Assembly (NCBI GenBank): GCA_031270755.1
Contig: JAISWV010000122.1
Span: forward strand, 1-13,856
Reading direction: 5' to 3'
DNA from: Synergistaceae bacterium
GTDB lineage: Bacteria; Synergistota; Synergistia; Synergistales; Aminobacteriaceae
Length of the DNA stretch: 13,856 nt
The position numbers and the translations under genes were made by a program. Below, in pieces: positions 1 to 6,148 of the stretch. Under the pieces are notes generated by a model. The model searched no databases, was not told the origin of the DNA, and saw nothing but the letters and a program-made list of their open reading frames with translations. Numbering within the stretch: position 1 is the first letter of the stretch; each line of letters starts with the position of its first letter.

Positions 1-4
1 TACA

Positions 5-61
5 ATCCTCATTTCCAAAAAGGGCCCCATAGAAACAACTGAACTGCCTCTAAATGAGGAT
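5..61. repeat. Inverted repeat at left edge
   Basis: A perfect 10-bp inverted repeat is visible: ATCCTCATTT at 5-14 and AAATGAGGAT at 52-61, separated by 37 bases. No coding sequence is recognisable inside it. It could be a transcription terminator for a gene to the left, or one end of a small mobile repeat. Nothing in the window discriminates between these. The bases from 62 to about 219 contain no gene that I can recognise. Confidence 0.4.
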
Positions 62-219
62 ATTATCGTTGTCTAAACCGTTCTATGTATATTTTCGAAT
101 GCCTGCGCTCTAAGTTCAAGCCTAATGCATATGCTCTTCATTAAGTTAGGAGATGCTGATTAAGTCGGAATTCCTAAGGGCCGAAGACCCGGAGGGCACG
201 AGAGCCCGGCTGAGTCCAT

Positions 220-482
220 TCACAGCGCGTTCGGGACCCACGTAACCAGCACGTTGCCGGCCGAGAGCGCGCGCCCCTTCGTGCCTGCCGAGTCTGTTGC
301 GCGTTTAGGTACTCCGGCTGCCTATAACGAGAGGCGCCTCAATGCCGCCGGACACACAGCAATACGACCGTGAACCGTCGCCCTTTGGCGGACCGAAAAC
401 GATCATCGCGGCCCGGTCCTGTGCGCCGCCCAAGGTCCTGAACGGTCGTGAACATGCCCGATTTTTCGATCAGCAGCTTCAT
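220..482 (-). pseudogene. pxpC: Broken 5-oxoprolinase subunit C (pxpC) remnant
   Basis: On the minus strand an ATG at 482 opens MKLLIEKSGMFTTVQDLGRR, the typical start of PxpC (formerly KipA/biotin-dependent carboxyltransferase), the family known to act with PxpA and PxpB in ATP-dependent 5-oxoproline cleavage. After about 30 codons the frame changes. The reading then resumes as CCVSGGIEAPLVIGSRST, a stop codon (TAA), then TRNRLGRHEGARALSAGNVL, which matches the family's conserved middle (GGI..P..GSRSTY....GG.EGR.L..GD.L). Intact proteins have roughly 90-100 residues between these two blocks, so an internal deletion of about 60 residues, a frameshift and an in-frame stop are all visible. Homology fades near 220. 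The start overlaps the pxpB remnant by ATGA, preserving the usual operon layout. This is a dead gene. Confidence 0.72.
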
Positions 483-634
483 CGCGCCGCTTCCTGATTC
501 TTCTTTCTGATGTCCGGCTCCATGGCCTCACGTGTCAGACGATCAAACTCCTCCCCGCCGATCGGGGCAAAACGCGCCCATATGCCCGCGGTCAGAAAAA
601 TCGAGGGATCCCGGCAGGTTCGCGGACATTGCGA
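479..634 (-). pseudogene. pxpB: 3' fragment of 5-oxoprolinase subunit B (pxpB)
   Basis: Read on the minus strand, the frame ending at the TGA of 479-481 contains DPSIFLTAGIWARFAPIG followed by GEEFDRLTRE. This resembles the C-terminal end of PxpB (KipI/allophanate hydrolase subunit 1 family; usual pattern DP...LL.PGDRVRFVPI..EEF). Only about 50 codons are open, against over 200 in an intact gene, and recognisable similarity starts near 610. The 5' part is missing: mgtE's 3' end lies there instead, so a deletion joined the two loci. The TGA overlaps the ATG of the pxpC remnant, which is the normal pxpBC arrangement and supports both calls. Confidence 0.6.
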
Positions 635-666
635 TCACACATTCAGGGGGCATACGGGCTGTTTTT

Positions 667-1998
667 TCAGAGGCGCATGACGAGCCCGGCGATCATGAAG
701 TAGACCATCAGACCGCCCGCGTCGACGATCGTCGTCACTATGGGCGCGGCCATCAGAGCGGGATCGAACTTCAGCAGCTTTGCCAGCAGGGGCAGCATGC
801 TGCCGATCAGTTTGGCGAAGACGACCGTCACGAAGAGGCTCAGCCCGACGATCACGCCAAGGGCGAAATTTCCGCTCAAAAACCATTTATAGCCCACGTT
901 GATGGTCCCCAGCACAACACCGACGAGGGAGCTGACCCGCAGTTCCTTCCAGAAGATGGCGAACCAGTCGTCAAGGTGAAGTTCGCCGATGGCCATGCCG
1001 CGAATGATCAGGGTCGAAGATTGGGAGCCCGCGTTTCCGCCCGTGTCCATCAGCATGGGTATGGCCGATATCAGGGCGGGAAATATCGCGAAAAGATTCT
1101 CGTAGCGCGTGATGATGCCCCCCGTGAAAAAGGCGCTGACCATCAGGATCAGAAGCCACATGATGCGCCTCTTTGCCAGCTCGAAAACGCCCGCCGACAG
1201 GTAGGGCTCATCCGAGGGCTCCATTGCCGCCATAATATGGAAGTCCTCCGTGCTCTCCTCTTCCAGAACCTCCATTGCGTCGTCGACCGTGATAATGCCC
1301 ACCAGATGGCGCTCCATGTCCGCTACGGGCAGGGCGATCAGGTCGTATTTCTGGAAAATTTCCGCCACCCGTTCACGGTCGTCACCGGTAGTGGCGTAAA
1401 TGACGTTCGTGCTCATGATGTCGCCTATTTTGTCCGTCACCTCCGACAACAGAAGGGTTTTTACGGTGACGACACCCTCCAGAACGCGTTTGGCGTCGGT
1501 AACGTAGCAGGTGTAGATGGTCTCTTTGTCCATTCCCACAGAGCGGATACGGGCGAAGGCGTCCGCCACGGTCATTCCTTCCTTCAGGTCGATGTACTCC
1601 GTAGTCATGATGCTGCCCGCCGAGTCTTCCTGATACCTGAGAAGCTGGTTGATCTGGTTGCGCGTGTCCTCCGAGGCGTTTTTCAGGACGCGCTTGACCA
1701 CGTTCGCGGGCATCTCCTCGATAAAATCCACCGCGTCGTCCAAGAAAAGGTCGTTTACGATGTGGGCAAGTTCGGGATCGGTCAGCAGGCCGATGAGGTT
1801 TTCCTGGGTTTCCGGAGAAAGATAGGAAAAAGTGTTCGCCGCCGCGTCCTTGGGGAGAGAACGGAACAGGACGATGCGCTGCTCCGGCGTCAGCTCTTCG
1901 ATGTCGTCCGCCAGGTCGACCACGTTTGCGCCGGCGATCAGCTCCTTGAGTTCTCGATGTTTTTTAGCGTCGATGAGTTTCGCGATATTTTCGGTCAT
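667..1998 (-). CDS. mgtE: Magnesium transporter MgtE
   Basis: This 443-residue protein has the full MgtE architecture, an inner-membrane Mg2+ channel gated by cytosolic Mg2+. Residues 1 to about 130 are the acidic helical N domain. Residues about 130-255 hold the CBS pair (EDSAGSIMTTEYIDL; second CBS with MSTNVIYAT and LVGIITVDDAMEV). Residues about 268-443 form the five-helix pore. The family signature PMLMDTGGNAGSQSS lies at 314-328. The last helix has DPALMAAPIVTTIVDAGG, whose Asp426 corresponds to the pore-lining aspartate of MgtE structures. Length is normal. The ATG at 1998 is set by GGAGG at 2006-2010 with 7-nt spacing. It stands alone on its strand, downstream of a long leader. I see no M-box Mg2+ riboswitch there. 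Confidence 0.95.
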   Translation of the reverse strand: MTENIAKLIDAKKHRELKELIAGANVVDLADDIEELTPEQRIVLFRSLPKDAAANTFSYLSPETQENLIGLLTDPELAHIVNDLFLDDAVDFIEEMPANVVKRVLKNASEDTRNQINQLLRYQEDSAGSIMTTEYIDLKEGMTVADAFARIRSVGMDKETIYTCYVTDAKRVLEGVVTVKTLLLSEVTDKIGDIMSTNVIYATTGDDRERVAEIFQKYDLIALPVADMERHLVGIITVDDAMEVLEEESTEDFHIMAAMEPSDEPYLSAGVFELAKRRIMWLLILMVSAFFTGGIITRYENLFAIFPALISAIPMLMDTGGNAGSQSSTLIIRGMAIGELHLDDWFAIFWKELRVSSLVGVVLGTINVGYKWFLSGNFALGVIVGLSLFVTVVFAKLIGSMLPLLAKLLKFDPALMAAPIVTTIVDAGGLMVYFMIAGLVMRL

Positions 1999-2466
1999 GA
2001 CGTTACCTCCGTTCTTCAGAGCGAATCTTCAGGCGAAGGCTCATGCACAGCCGTCAGGGTCCGCAAACACCTTCCTTTCGTAAGAAGCCCGCGTCCCCGG
2101 GTGCGCATGGAGCGCCGCCGTCCAATCGGCACGATTTTCTCAGCCATAAAGGTGGGTGACCTGATTCGGCACCTGCGTCCATACGCAGCTCACTTCCTTT
2201 CGAGAACGAATTATCGCGAGAACAAAATCATTGCGGAACGAGCTCGCTGATTTTGGAACTTCAAAGACCCTCCGGTATTTCCTTGACCAAGATTCTAACA
2301 GAAAAAGTGGAATGTCCGTAAGGGCCAAATAGGACGGGCATGGAGAAAAGGAACAAAGGAACAAAAACCTCGTATCGTGGAATACCGCCATACTGTATGA
2401 TATCTTCGGCGTCGCAAAGATAACGAAGATACGCTGCGACAAGCGTGAGCGTCAGAGGTGATCGTG
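1999..2466. other. Divergent intergenic region mgtE / lacI-pfkB
   Basis: This is 468 bases without a recognised gene between two divergent genes. On the mgtE side (minus strand) there is a small hairpin CTGCGT-ATGG-ACGCAG near 2170-2187. There is also a 43-codon reading frame (2016-2147, starting MAEKIVPIGRRR) that stops 17 bases before mgtE. Its ribosome site is weak, and I do not claim it as a gene. On the regulator side there is a TATGAT -10-like hexamer at 2396-2401 without a good -35, overlapping the palindrome CATAC-T-GTATG at 2389-2399. Two interlaced inverted repeats follow just before the start codon (separate entry). Confidence 0.5.
2401..2440. promoter_or_regulatory. Interlaced inverted repeats before lacI-pfkB
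   Basis: TATCTTCG (2401-2408) pairs perfectly with CGAAGATA (2424-2431). GTCGCA (2411-2416), inside the first loop, pairs with TGCGAC (2435-2440), outside it. The two stems therefore interlace, either as a pseudoknot-like or switching RNA fold or as a DNA operator. The block ends 14 bases before the ribosome site of the regulator-kinase gene, so autoregulation is a reasonable guess. The TATCTTCG half-site recurs in the leader of the rightward transport operon. Confidence 0.4.
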
Positions 2467-4356
2467 ATGCGCATCGGGGATATTGCCCAATTGGCGGGAG
2501 TTTCCATCTCCACGGTTTCGAAAATCATCAACGGAAAAGACCAGACGATCAATCCCAAGACCAGGGAGCGAGTGCTGTCGATCGTCAGGGAATACAATTA
2601 CGTCCCTTATGCTTCCACGAAAAACGTTTCGGACCAAAAGAATTTCTTGATCGGCTTCTTGTCCAGCGGTTCTCCGCAGATGCAGGCCGTGCTGGCCGGG
2701 GTTGTGGATGAGGCGCAGCGGCACAACTACGGAGTGGTCGTGTGCGGCTCCGACGAAAATTACCGGCAGGAAACGAAATGCGTCACGATACTGTGCCGTA
2801 ACAAAGTCAACGGTGTCTTGTGGGAAAAGGTCAGCCAAGAAAGCGACCTCTCGGAGCGATTTTTCGAAGAACAGGGCATTCCTTTTTCCGTGCTGGGTCA
2901 TTCAATTGCGGAGTCCAACGGGCATTCGAGTATGGATTGTCTGCAATGGGGTTACGAGGCCGCAAAAAAACTTACGAACTATGGCCATTTGCGCATCGGC
3001 TGCATCGTGCGGCCCAAAAAACTCTCTTCTCAAGCTTTTTTTGAAGGATTTCGCCGCTGCCTTTTCGAAAGACAAGTTATCTTCGACGAACAAAAGTGCC
3101 TTATCGACGCGGATACTCTGACTCAGGACATCTTTTTGCGCGGGTTTTCGGGTTTTATCTGCGTGGACGCCGACGCTGGAGAAAATCTGTGTTCTCTCGC
3201 CAGGCAATTTACCCTGAAAATTCCAAGAGACCTCTCGGTGGTGGCGATATCGGATGACGGGAAAAAACGCCCGAGCGGGAATATGTCGTTGATTTCACAG
3301 CCAATGAGGGCCTTTGGCGGGTTCATATGTGAAAGCCTGATAACCCGCGTGGAAAAAACCGGCCCTCCGGCGGCCGTGCCCTTCAGCTGGAACACCGATT
3401 TAGACGGCGAAGAGGGGATCGACGTTCCTTACGATTCACGAAAGAAAAGCATCCTGGTCGTGGGAAGCGTCCACATGGACATTTTGATCGACGTGGGAGA
3501 ACTGCCCCAAATCGGAAAAACCGTTACGACGAGCGCTATCACCACGATCCCGGGCGGCAAAGGGCTGAATCAGGCGATCGGGGCGGCCAGACTGGGGGCG
3601 AAGGTCTCTCTCATAGCGCGGGTGGGGCGCGATGCGGAAAGCACGAACATTCACCAAAACCTCATCGACAACCACATCGATCCCCAGGGGCTCGAAGTCG
3701 ACGAATACGAAAGCACAGGCAAAGCGTTCATTTACATCCAGCCCGACGGCGACAGCAGCATCGTCAACTACGACGGCGCCAACAACAGTTTGTGTCCCGG
3801 CGACGTTCTGAAAAACGAGACTTTTTTCAAGGACGCCGGCTATTGTCTCCTGCCGATGGAAATCCCGTTGGAAACCGTGGAATTTGCCGCCGAAACCGCG
3901 AGGCGGCACGGGGCGAAAACGATTCTCAAACCCGCGGCAATCAAGGAAATAAAACCTTCTTTGCTGAAAAACGTCGATATTTTCATTCCCAACGAAAAAG
4001 AAGCGGGTACCCTCTGCCCCCAAGGGAAAACAATCGAGGAAAGGGCCCTTTGTTTTTTGGAAAAAGGAGCGGGCAACGTCATCATAACATTGGGCTCCCA
4101 GGGGTGTTACTTGAAGAATCACCGGCATGAAAAATATTTCCCGTCGTATCCCTTCCAGGCTCTGGATACCACGGGCGCGGCCGACGCCTTCATCTGCGCT
4201 TTGGCGGTTTACCTCAACGAAAACCTCGATATTGTGGAGGCGATACCCAGAGCGAACTGCGCGGCGGGTTTCTGCGTTTCCCGGCGGGGAGTTTTGCCCG
4301 CCATGGTCGACAGAACCACCCTCGAACTGTACTTGTCGAGCCGCGGCCTGCTTTGA
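2467..4356 (+). CDS. LacI repressor fused to PfkB sugar kinase
   Basis: This is a 629-residue two-part protein. The N-terminus is a LacI/GalR helix-turn-helix (IGDIAQLAGVSISTVSKIIN, residues 3-22) and a hinge (P47 to about 63). A periplasmic-binding-like effector domain follows to about 320. From residue 328 on there is a complete ribokinase-type PfkB domain: GGKGLNQ at 363-369 and DTTGAAD at 567-573, with Asp573 as the catalytic base. It should bind operator DNA, sense a sugar, and phosphorylate a sugar or nucleoside-like alcohol. At residue 336 a His replaces the Asn that contacts ribose in E. coli ribokinase (GSVHMD versus GSxNxD), and the anion-hole loop reads GAAD rather than GAGD, so the substrate may not be ribose. 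A frame also opens at GTG 2458, but AGAGGTGAT at 2454-2462 favours ATG 2467. It is convergent with the esterase gene, with a gap of only 24 bases. Confidence 0.9.
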   Translation: MRIGDIAQLAGVSISTVSKIINGKDQTINPKTRERVLSIVREYNYVPYASTKNVSDQKNFLIGFLSSGSPQMQAVLAGVVDEAQRHNYGVVVCGSDENYRQETKCVTILCRNKVNGVLWEKVSQESDLSERFFEEQGIPFSVLGHSIAESNGHSSMDCLQWGYEAAKKLTNYGHLRIGCIVRPKKLSSQAFFEGFRRCLFERQVIFDEQKCLIDADTLTQDIFLRGFSGFICVDADAGENLCSLARQFTLKIPRDLSVVAISDDGKKRPSGNMSLISQPMRAFGGFICESLITRVEKTGPPAAVPFSWNTDLDGEEGIDVPYDSRKKSILVVGSVHMDILIDVGELPQIGKTVTTSAITTIPGGKGLNQAIGAARLGAKVSLIARVGRDAESTNIHQNLIDNHIDPQGLEVDEYESTGKAFIYIQPDGDSSIVNYDGANNSLCPGDVLKNETFFKDAGYCLLPMEIPLETVEFAAETARRHGAKTILKPAAIKEIKPSLLKNVDIFIPNEKEAGTLCPQGKTIEERALCFLEKGAGNVIITLGSQGCYLKNHRHEKYFPSYPFQALDTTGAADAFICALAVYLNENLDIVEAIPRANCAAGFCVSRRGVLPAMVDRTTLELYLSSRGLL

Positions 4357-4380
4357 AGGAGTCCGTGTGCACTCGATGCG

Positions 4381-5040
4381 CTATAGTATTTTCTCGATTT
4401 TTTGAGCCAGCGCCTTTGCAAGCTTTTTGTGGCTCTCCTCGTCGAGGTGTATCGCGTCCGGGCCGGTTTCAGCGTATTTCGCGGCGTCCATGAACTCGCA
4501 ACCCAGGAACTTGGCTTTAGCGGCCAAGTATTTAGACGCTTTCAAGGATTCCTCGTGAGATTTTATTCCGCCAAACTCGTCGGCAAAGCATGACTTATCG
4601 ATGTGCGGGCCGACTGCGGCCGGAGAGACTATGAGTATCGGCGGGGGAGTATGATCCCTACCGGGGGGGTTTTTCCTGATCATTGCGACAAGTAGGCCGA
4701 TACCTTCCGCGCTGTCGTACGCACGCCCGGAGATACGGGGCTTGAGGTCGTTGGTCCCGAGGATTATCATCACAAGGTCGATGGGAGCGTGGGTTTCTAT
4801 GCAGGCGTCAATGTGTCGCGTCGCGTTTCTGTATGGAGCGGTGGGATCGTCCCACATCGTCGTCCTTCCGTTCAACCCCTCCTCTATCACGCGATAACCG
4901 TCACCGAGCAAGCCCTGCAAAATTCCCGTCCATCTCTTCTCGAACGGAAATCTGATGAAGTACTCGCCGCTCGCGGGCTGACCTTCGGGCATGAATCCCC
5001 ATGTGTTGGAATCTCCGTAGCACAATATTCTTTTGGACAT
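4381..5040 (-). CDS. SGNH-family esterase/deacylase
   Basis: This 219-residue enzyme is of the SGNH (GDSL-like) hydrolase family. Block I is YGDSN with nucleophile Ser11; block II is GLNGR (55-59) with oxyanion Gly; block III is GTND (95-98) with the Asn; block V is DAIH (195-198) with the catalytic Asp and His. The chain resembles the arylesterase/carbohydrate-esterase branch. There is no signal peptide or membrane segment, so it should act in the cytoplasm, perhaps removing acyl groups from an imported sugar derivative. AGGGAGGGG at 5047-5055 sets the ATG. It is the last gene of the leftward transporter operon: without the inserted repeat it would lie 40 bases behind the permease. Substrate specificity cannot be read from the sequence. 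Confidence 0.85.
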   Translation of the reverse strand: MSKRILCYGDSNTWGFMPEGQPASGEYFIRFPFEKRWTGILQGLLGDGYRVIEEGLNGRTTMWDDPTAPYRNATRHIDACIETHAPIDLVMIILGTNDLKPRISGRAYDSAEGIGLLVAMIRKNPPGRDHTPPPILIVSPAAVGPHIDKSCFADEFGGIKSHEESLKASKYLAAKAKFLGCEFMDAAKYAETGPDAIHLDEESHKKLAKALAQKIEKIL

Positions 5041-5071
5041 AACAAACCCCTCCCTGATTTGCGGTTTCGCA

Positions 5072-5081
5072 GTTATCTAAT
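5072..5081. repeat. Target-site duplication, left copy
   Basis: GTTATCTAAT directly abuts the left terminal inverted repeat of the 101-bp element. It is repeated exactly at 5183-5192 on the other side, as expected when a transposase makes a staggered cut of 10 bases. A 10-bp duplication falls in the range seen for some IS4-group elements, but the transposase is not in the window. Confidence 0.85.
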
Positions 5082-5182
5082 CAATGTCAACAACTTAAGA
5101 AAACTTTGGGGCTCTGCCCCATACCCCGCAGGGGACTCGTCCCCTGACCCCATTATTATTTCGCCTTAAGTTGTTGACATTG
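5082..5182. mobile_element. MITE-like element, complete copy
   Basis: This 101-bp non-coding element is bounded by perfect 18-bp terminal inverted repeats, CAATGTCAACAACTTAAG (5082-5099) and CTTAAGTTGTTGACATTG (5165-5182). A perfect 10-bp direct repeat flanks it. The interior is made of GC-rich hairpins: GGGGC-TCT-GCCCC and CAGGGGAC-GA-GTCCCCTG (minus-strand reading). It lies between the permease stop and the esterase ribosome site, within what would otherwise be a tight operon. Its hairpins could reduce read-through. Each repeat end contains an outward TTGACA, a possible -35 hexamer. It codes for nothing and must be moved by a transposase elsewhere. A second copy occurs near 12701-12791. Confidence 0.88.
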
Positions 5183-5192
5183 GTTATCTAAT
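5183..5192. repeat. Target-site duplication, right copy
   Basis: This is the second exact copy of GTTATCTAAT, directly after the right terminal repeat. Its final base (5192) is also the last base of the permease's TAA stop codon (minus strand, 5194-5192), so the insertion spared the permease frame. Confidence 0.85.
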
Positions 5193-6145
5193 TATATGTG
5201 GTGTTCCTTTATTTTCTGCGAAAATTGCGCGAAGGCGATCGAGCCAATGAGTACCAGACCCTTTATCACCTGCTGGACGTAGTCAGAAATATTGCTCATA
5301 ACCATTCCGGTCGACAGTGTTCCCATGATCACCACGCCGACTATGACCAGCCAAATGTTGCCCTTGCCGCCGCTGATGCTCACGCCCCCCAGCACGACGG
5401 CCGTTATCGCGTCCATCTCGTATCCGCTGCCGACACTCGGCTGACCGCTGTTGGTCCTGGCAAGCAGCAGCAAGCCAGATATGCCGGCGAGGACGCTGCT
5501 GATCGCGTACGCTATGTACTTCACCTTTTTTATCTTCACACCCGAGAGGCGGCTTGCTTCTTCGTTACCCCCGACTCCATAGATATACCTGCCGAGGCGC
5601 GTCTTTTTCAGCACGAAAGCGGCAATGACGAAAATTGCGGCCATCAGTATGACCGGATACGGGATCGTGCCAAAGGTCCCCTGAGAGAGATACTTGAAGT
5701 TCTTGTCTATTCCGTATATCGGCGCCCCGTTGGTGACGAGGTAAGCGATGCCGCGCAGCGACATCATCACGCCCATGGTCGCGATGAGGGGCGGGATATT
5801 GAACATGTTGACGCAGAACCCGTTCGCGAGCCCCGCAGTCGCCGCTACCGCCAGGCTCATGACGCAGGCGGGAACCGGCGATATTCCATGAACCATAAAA
5901 TACGCCGTTACGACGCACACAACCGCCCCGACCGAACCAACGGAGAGGTCGATGCCGCCCATCAGCATGACGAACGTCATACCCACCGACATTATCCCGA
6001 CGATGGAGACCTGGCGAAGTATAGTAAACATGGTGTTGGCGGACAAAAATCTGTCCGATGTCATCGAGAACACAGCGACGAGAGCGGCTAAAACGAAAAT
6101 AATGCCGTAATCAAGCAAATAATCGATCATTTTCTTTTTATCCAC
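5192..6145 (-). CDS. Sugar ABC transporter permease (RbsC type), leftward
   Basis: This 317-residue, strongly hydrophobic protein of the RbsC/BPD_transp_2 family would form a homodimeric inner-membrane channel with the ATPase encoded upstream. Diagnostic segments are GGIDLSVGS (residues 63-71) in the second/third helix region and the cytoplasmic coupling loop YGVGGNEEASRLSG (about 189-202). I judge about 8-10 membrane spans from the hydrophobic stretches. The start is GTG at 6145 (MDKKKMIDYLLDYG), set by GGAGG at 6154-6158, which overlaps the end of the ATPase gene; only three bases separate the two frames. A MITE-like element follows its stop codon directly. The imported sugar is unknown. 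Confidence 0.92.
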   Translation of the reverse strand: MDKKKMIDYLLDYGIIFVLAALVAVFSMTSDRFLSANTMFTILRQVSIVGIMSVGMTFVMLMGGIDLSVGSVGAVVCVVTAYFMVHGISPVPACVMSLAVAATAGLANGFCVNMFNIPPLIATMGVMMSLRGIAYLVTNGAPIYGIDKNFKYLSQGTFGTIPYPVILMAAIFVIAAFVLKKTRLGRYIYGVGGNEEASRLSGVKIKKVKYIAYAISSVLAGISGLLLLARTNSGQPSVGSGYEMDAITAVVLGGVSISGGKGNIWLVIVGVVIMGTLSTGMVMSNISDYVQQVIKGLVLIGSIAFAQFSQKIKEHHI

Positions 6146-6148
6146 GAT

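Noticed and set aside
130..220. Minus-strand peptide RALVPSG resembling an enolase motif
   Set aside because: Only seven residues match, the flanking residues do not, and a stop follows soon after; likely chance.
300..370. Apparent M-box-like string (TTTAGGTACTCC ... CGAGAGGCGCC ... CACACAG)
   Set aside because: Read on the minus strand the same bases encode the conserved pxpC block (SGGIEAPLVIGSRST), which explains them better, and the 3' half of an M-box is absent.
532..2250. A 572-codon open frame on the plus strand across mgtE
   Set aside because: It is antisense to a textbook MgtE gene, has no recognisable domains and a His/Arg/Asp-rich composition typical of a shadow frame in GC-rich DNA.
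5082..5182. Repeat element considered as a CRISPR repeat or simple terminator
   Set aside because: There is no array of regularly spaced repeats, and the terminal inverted repeats with target duplication show an inserted element, although its hairpins may still affect transcription.
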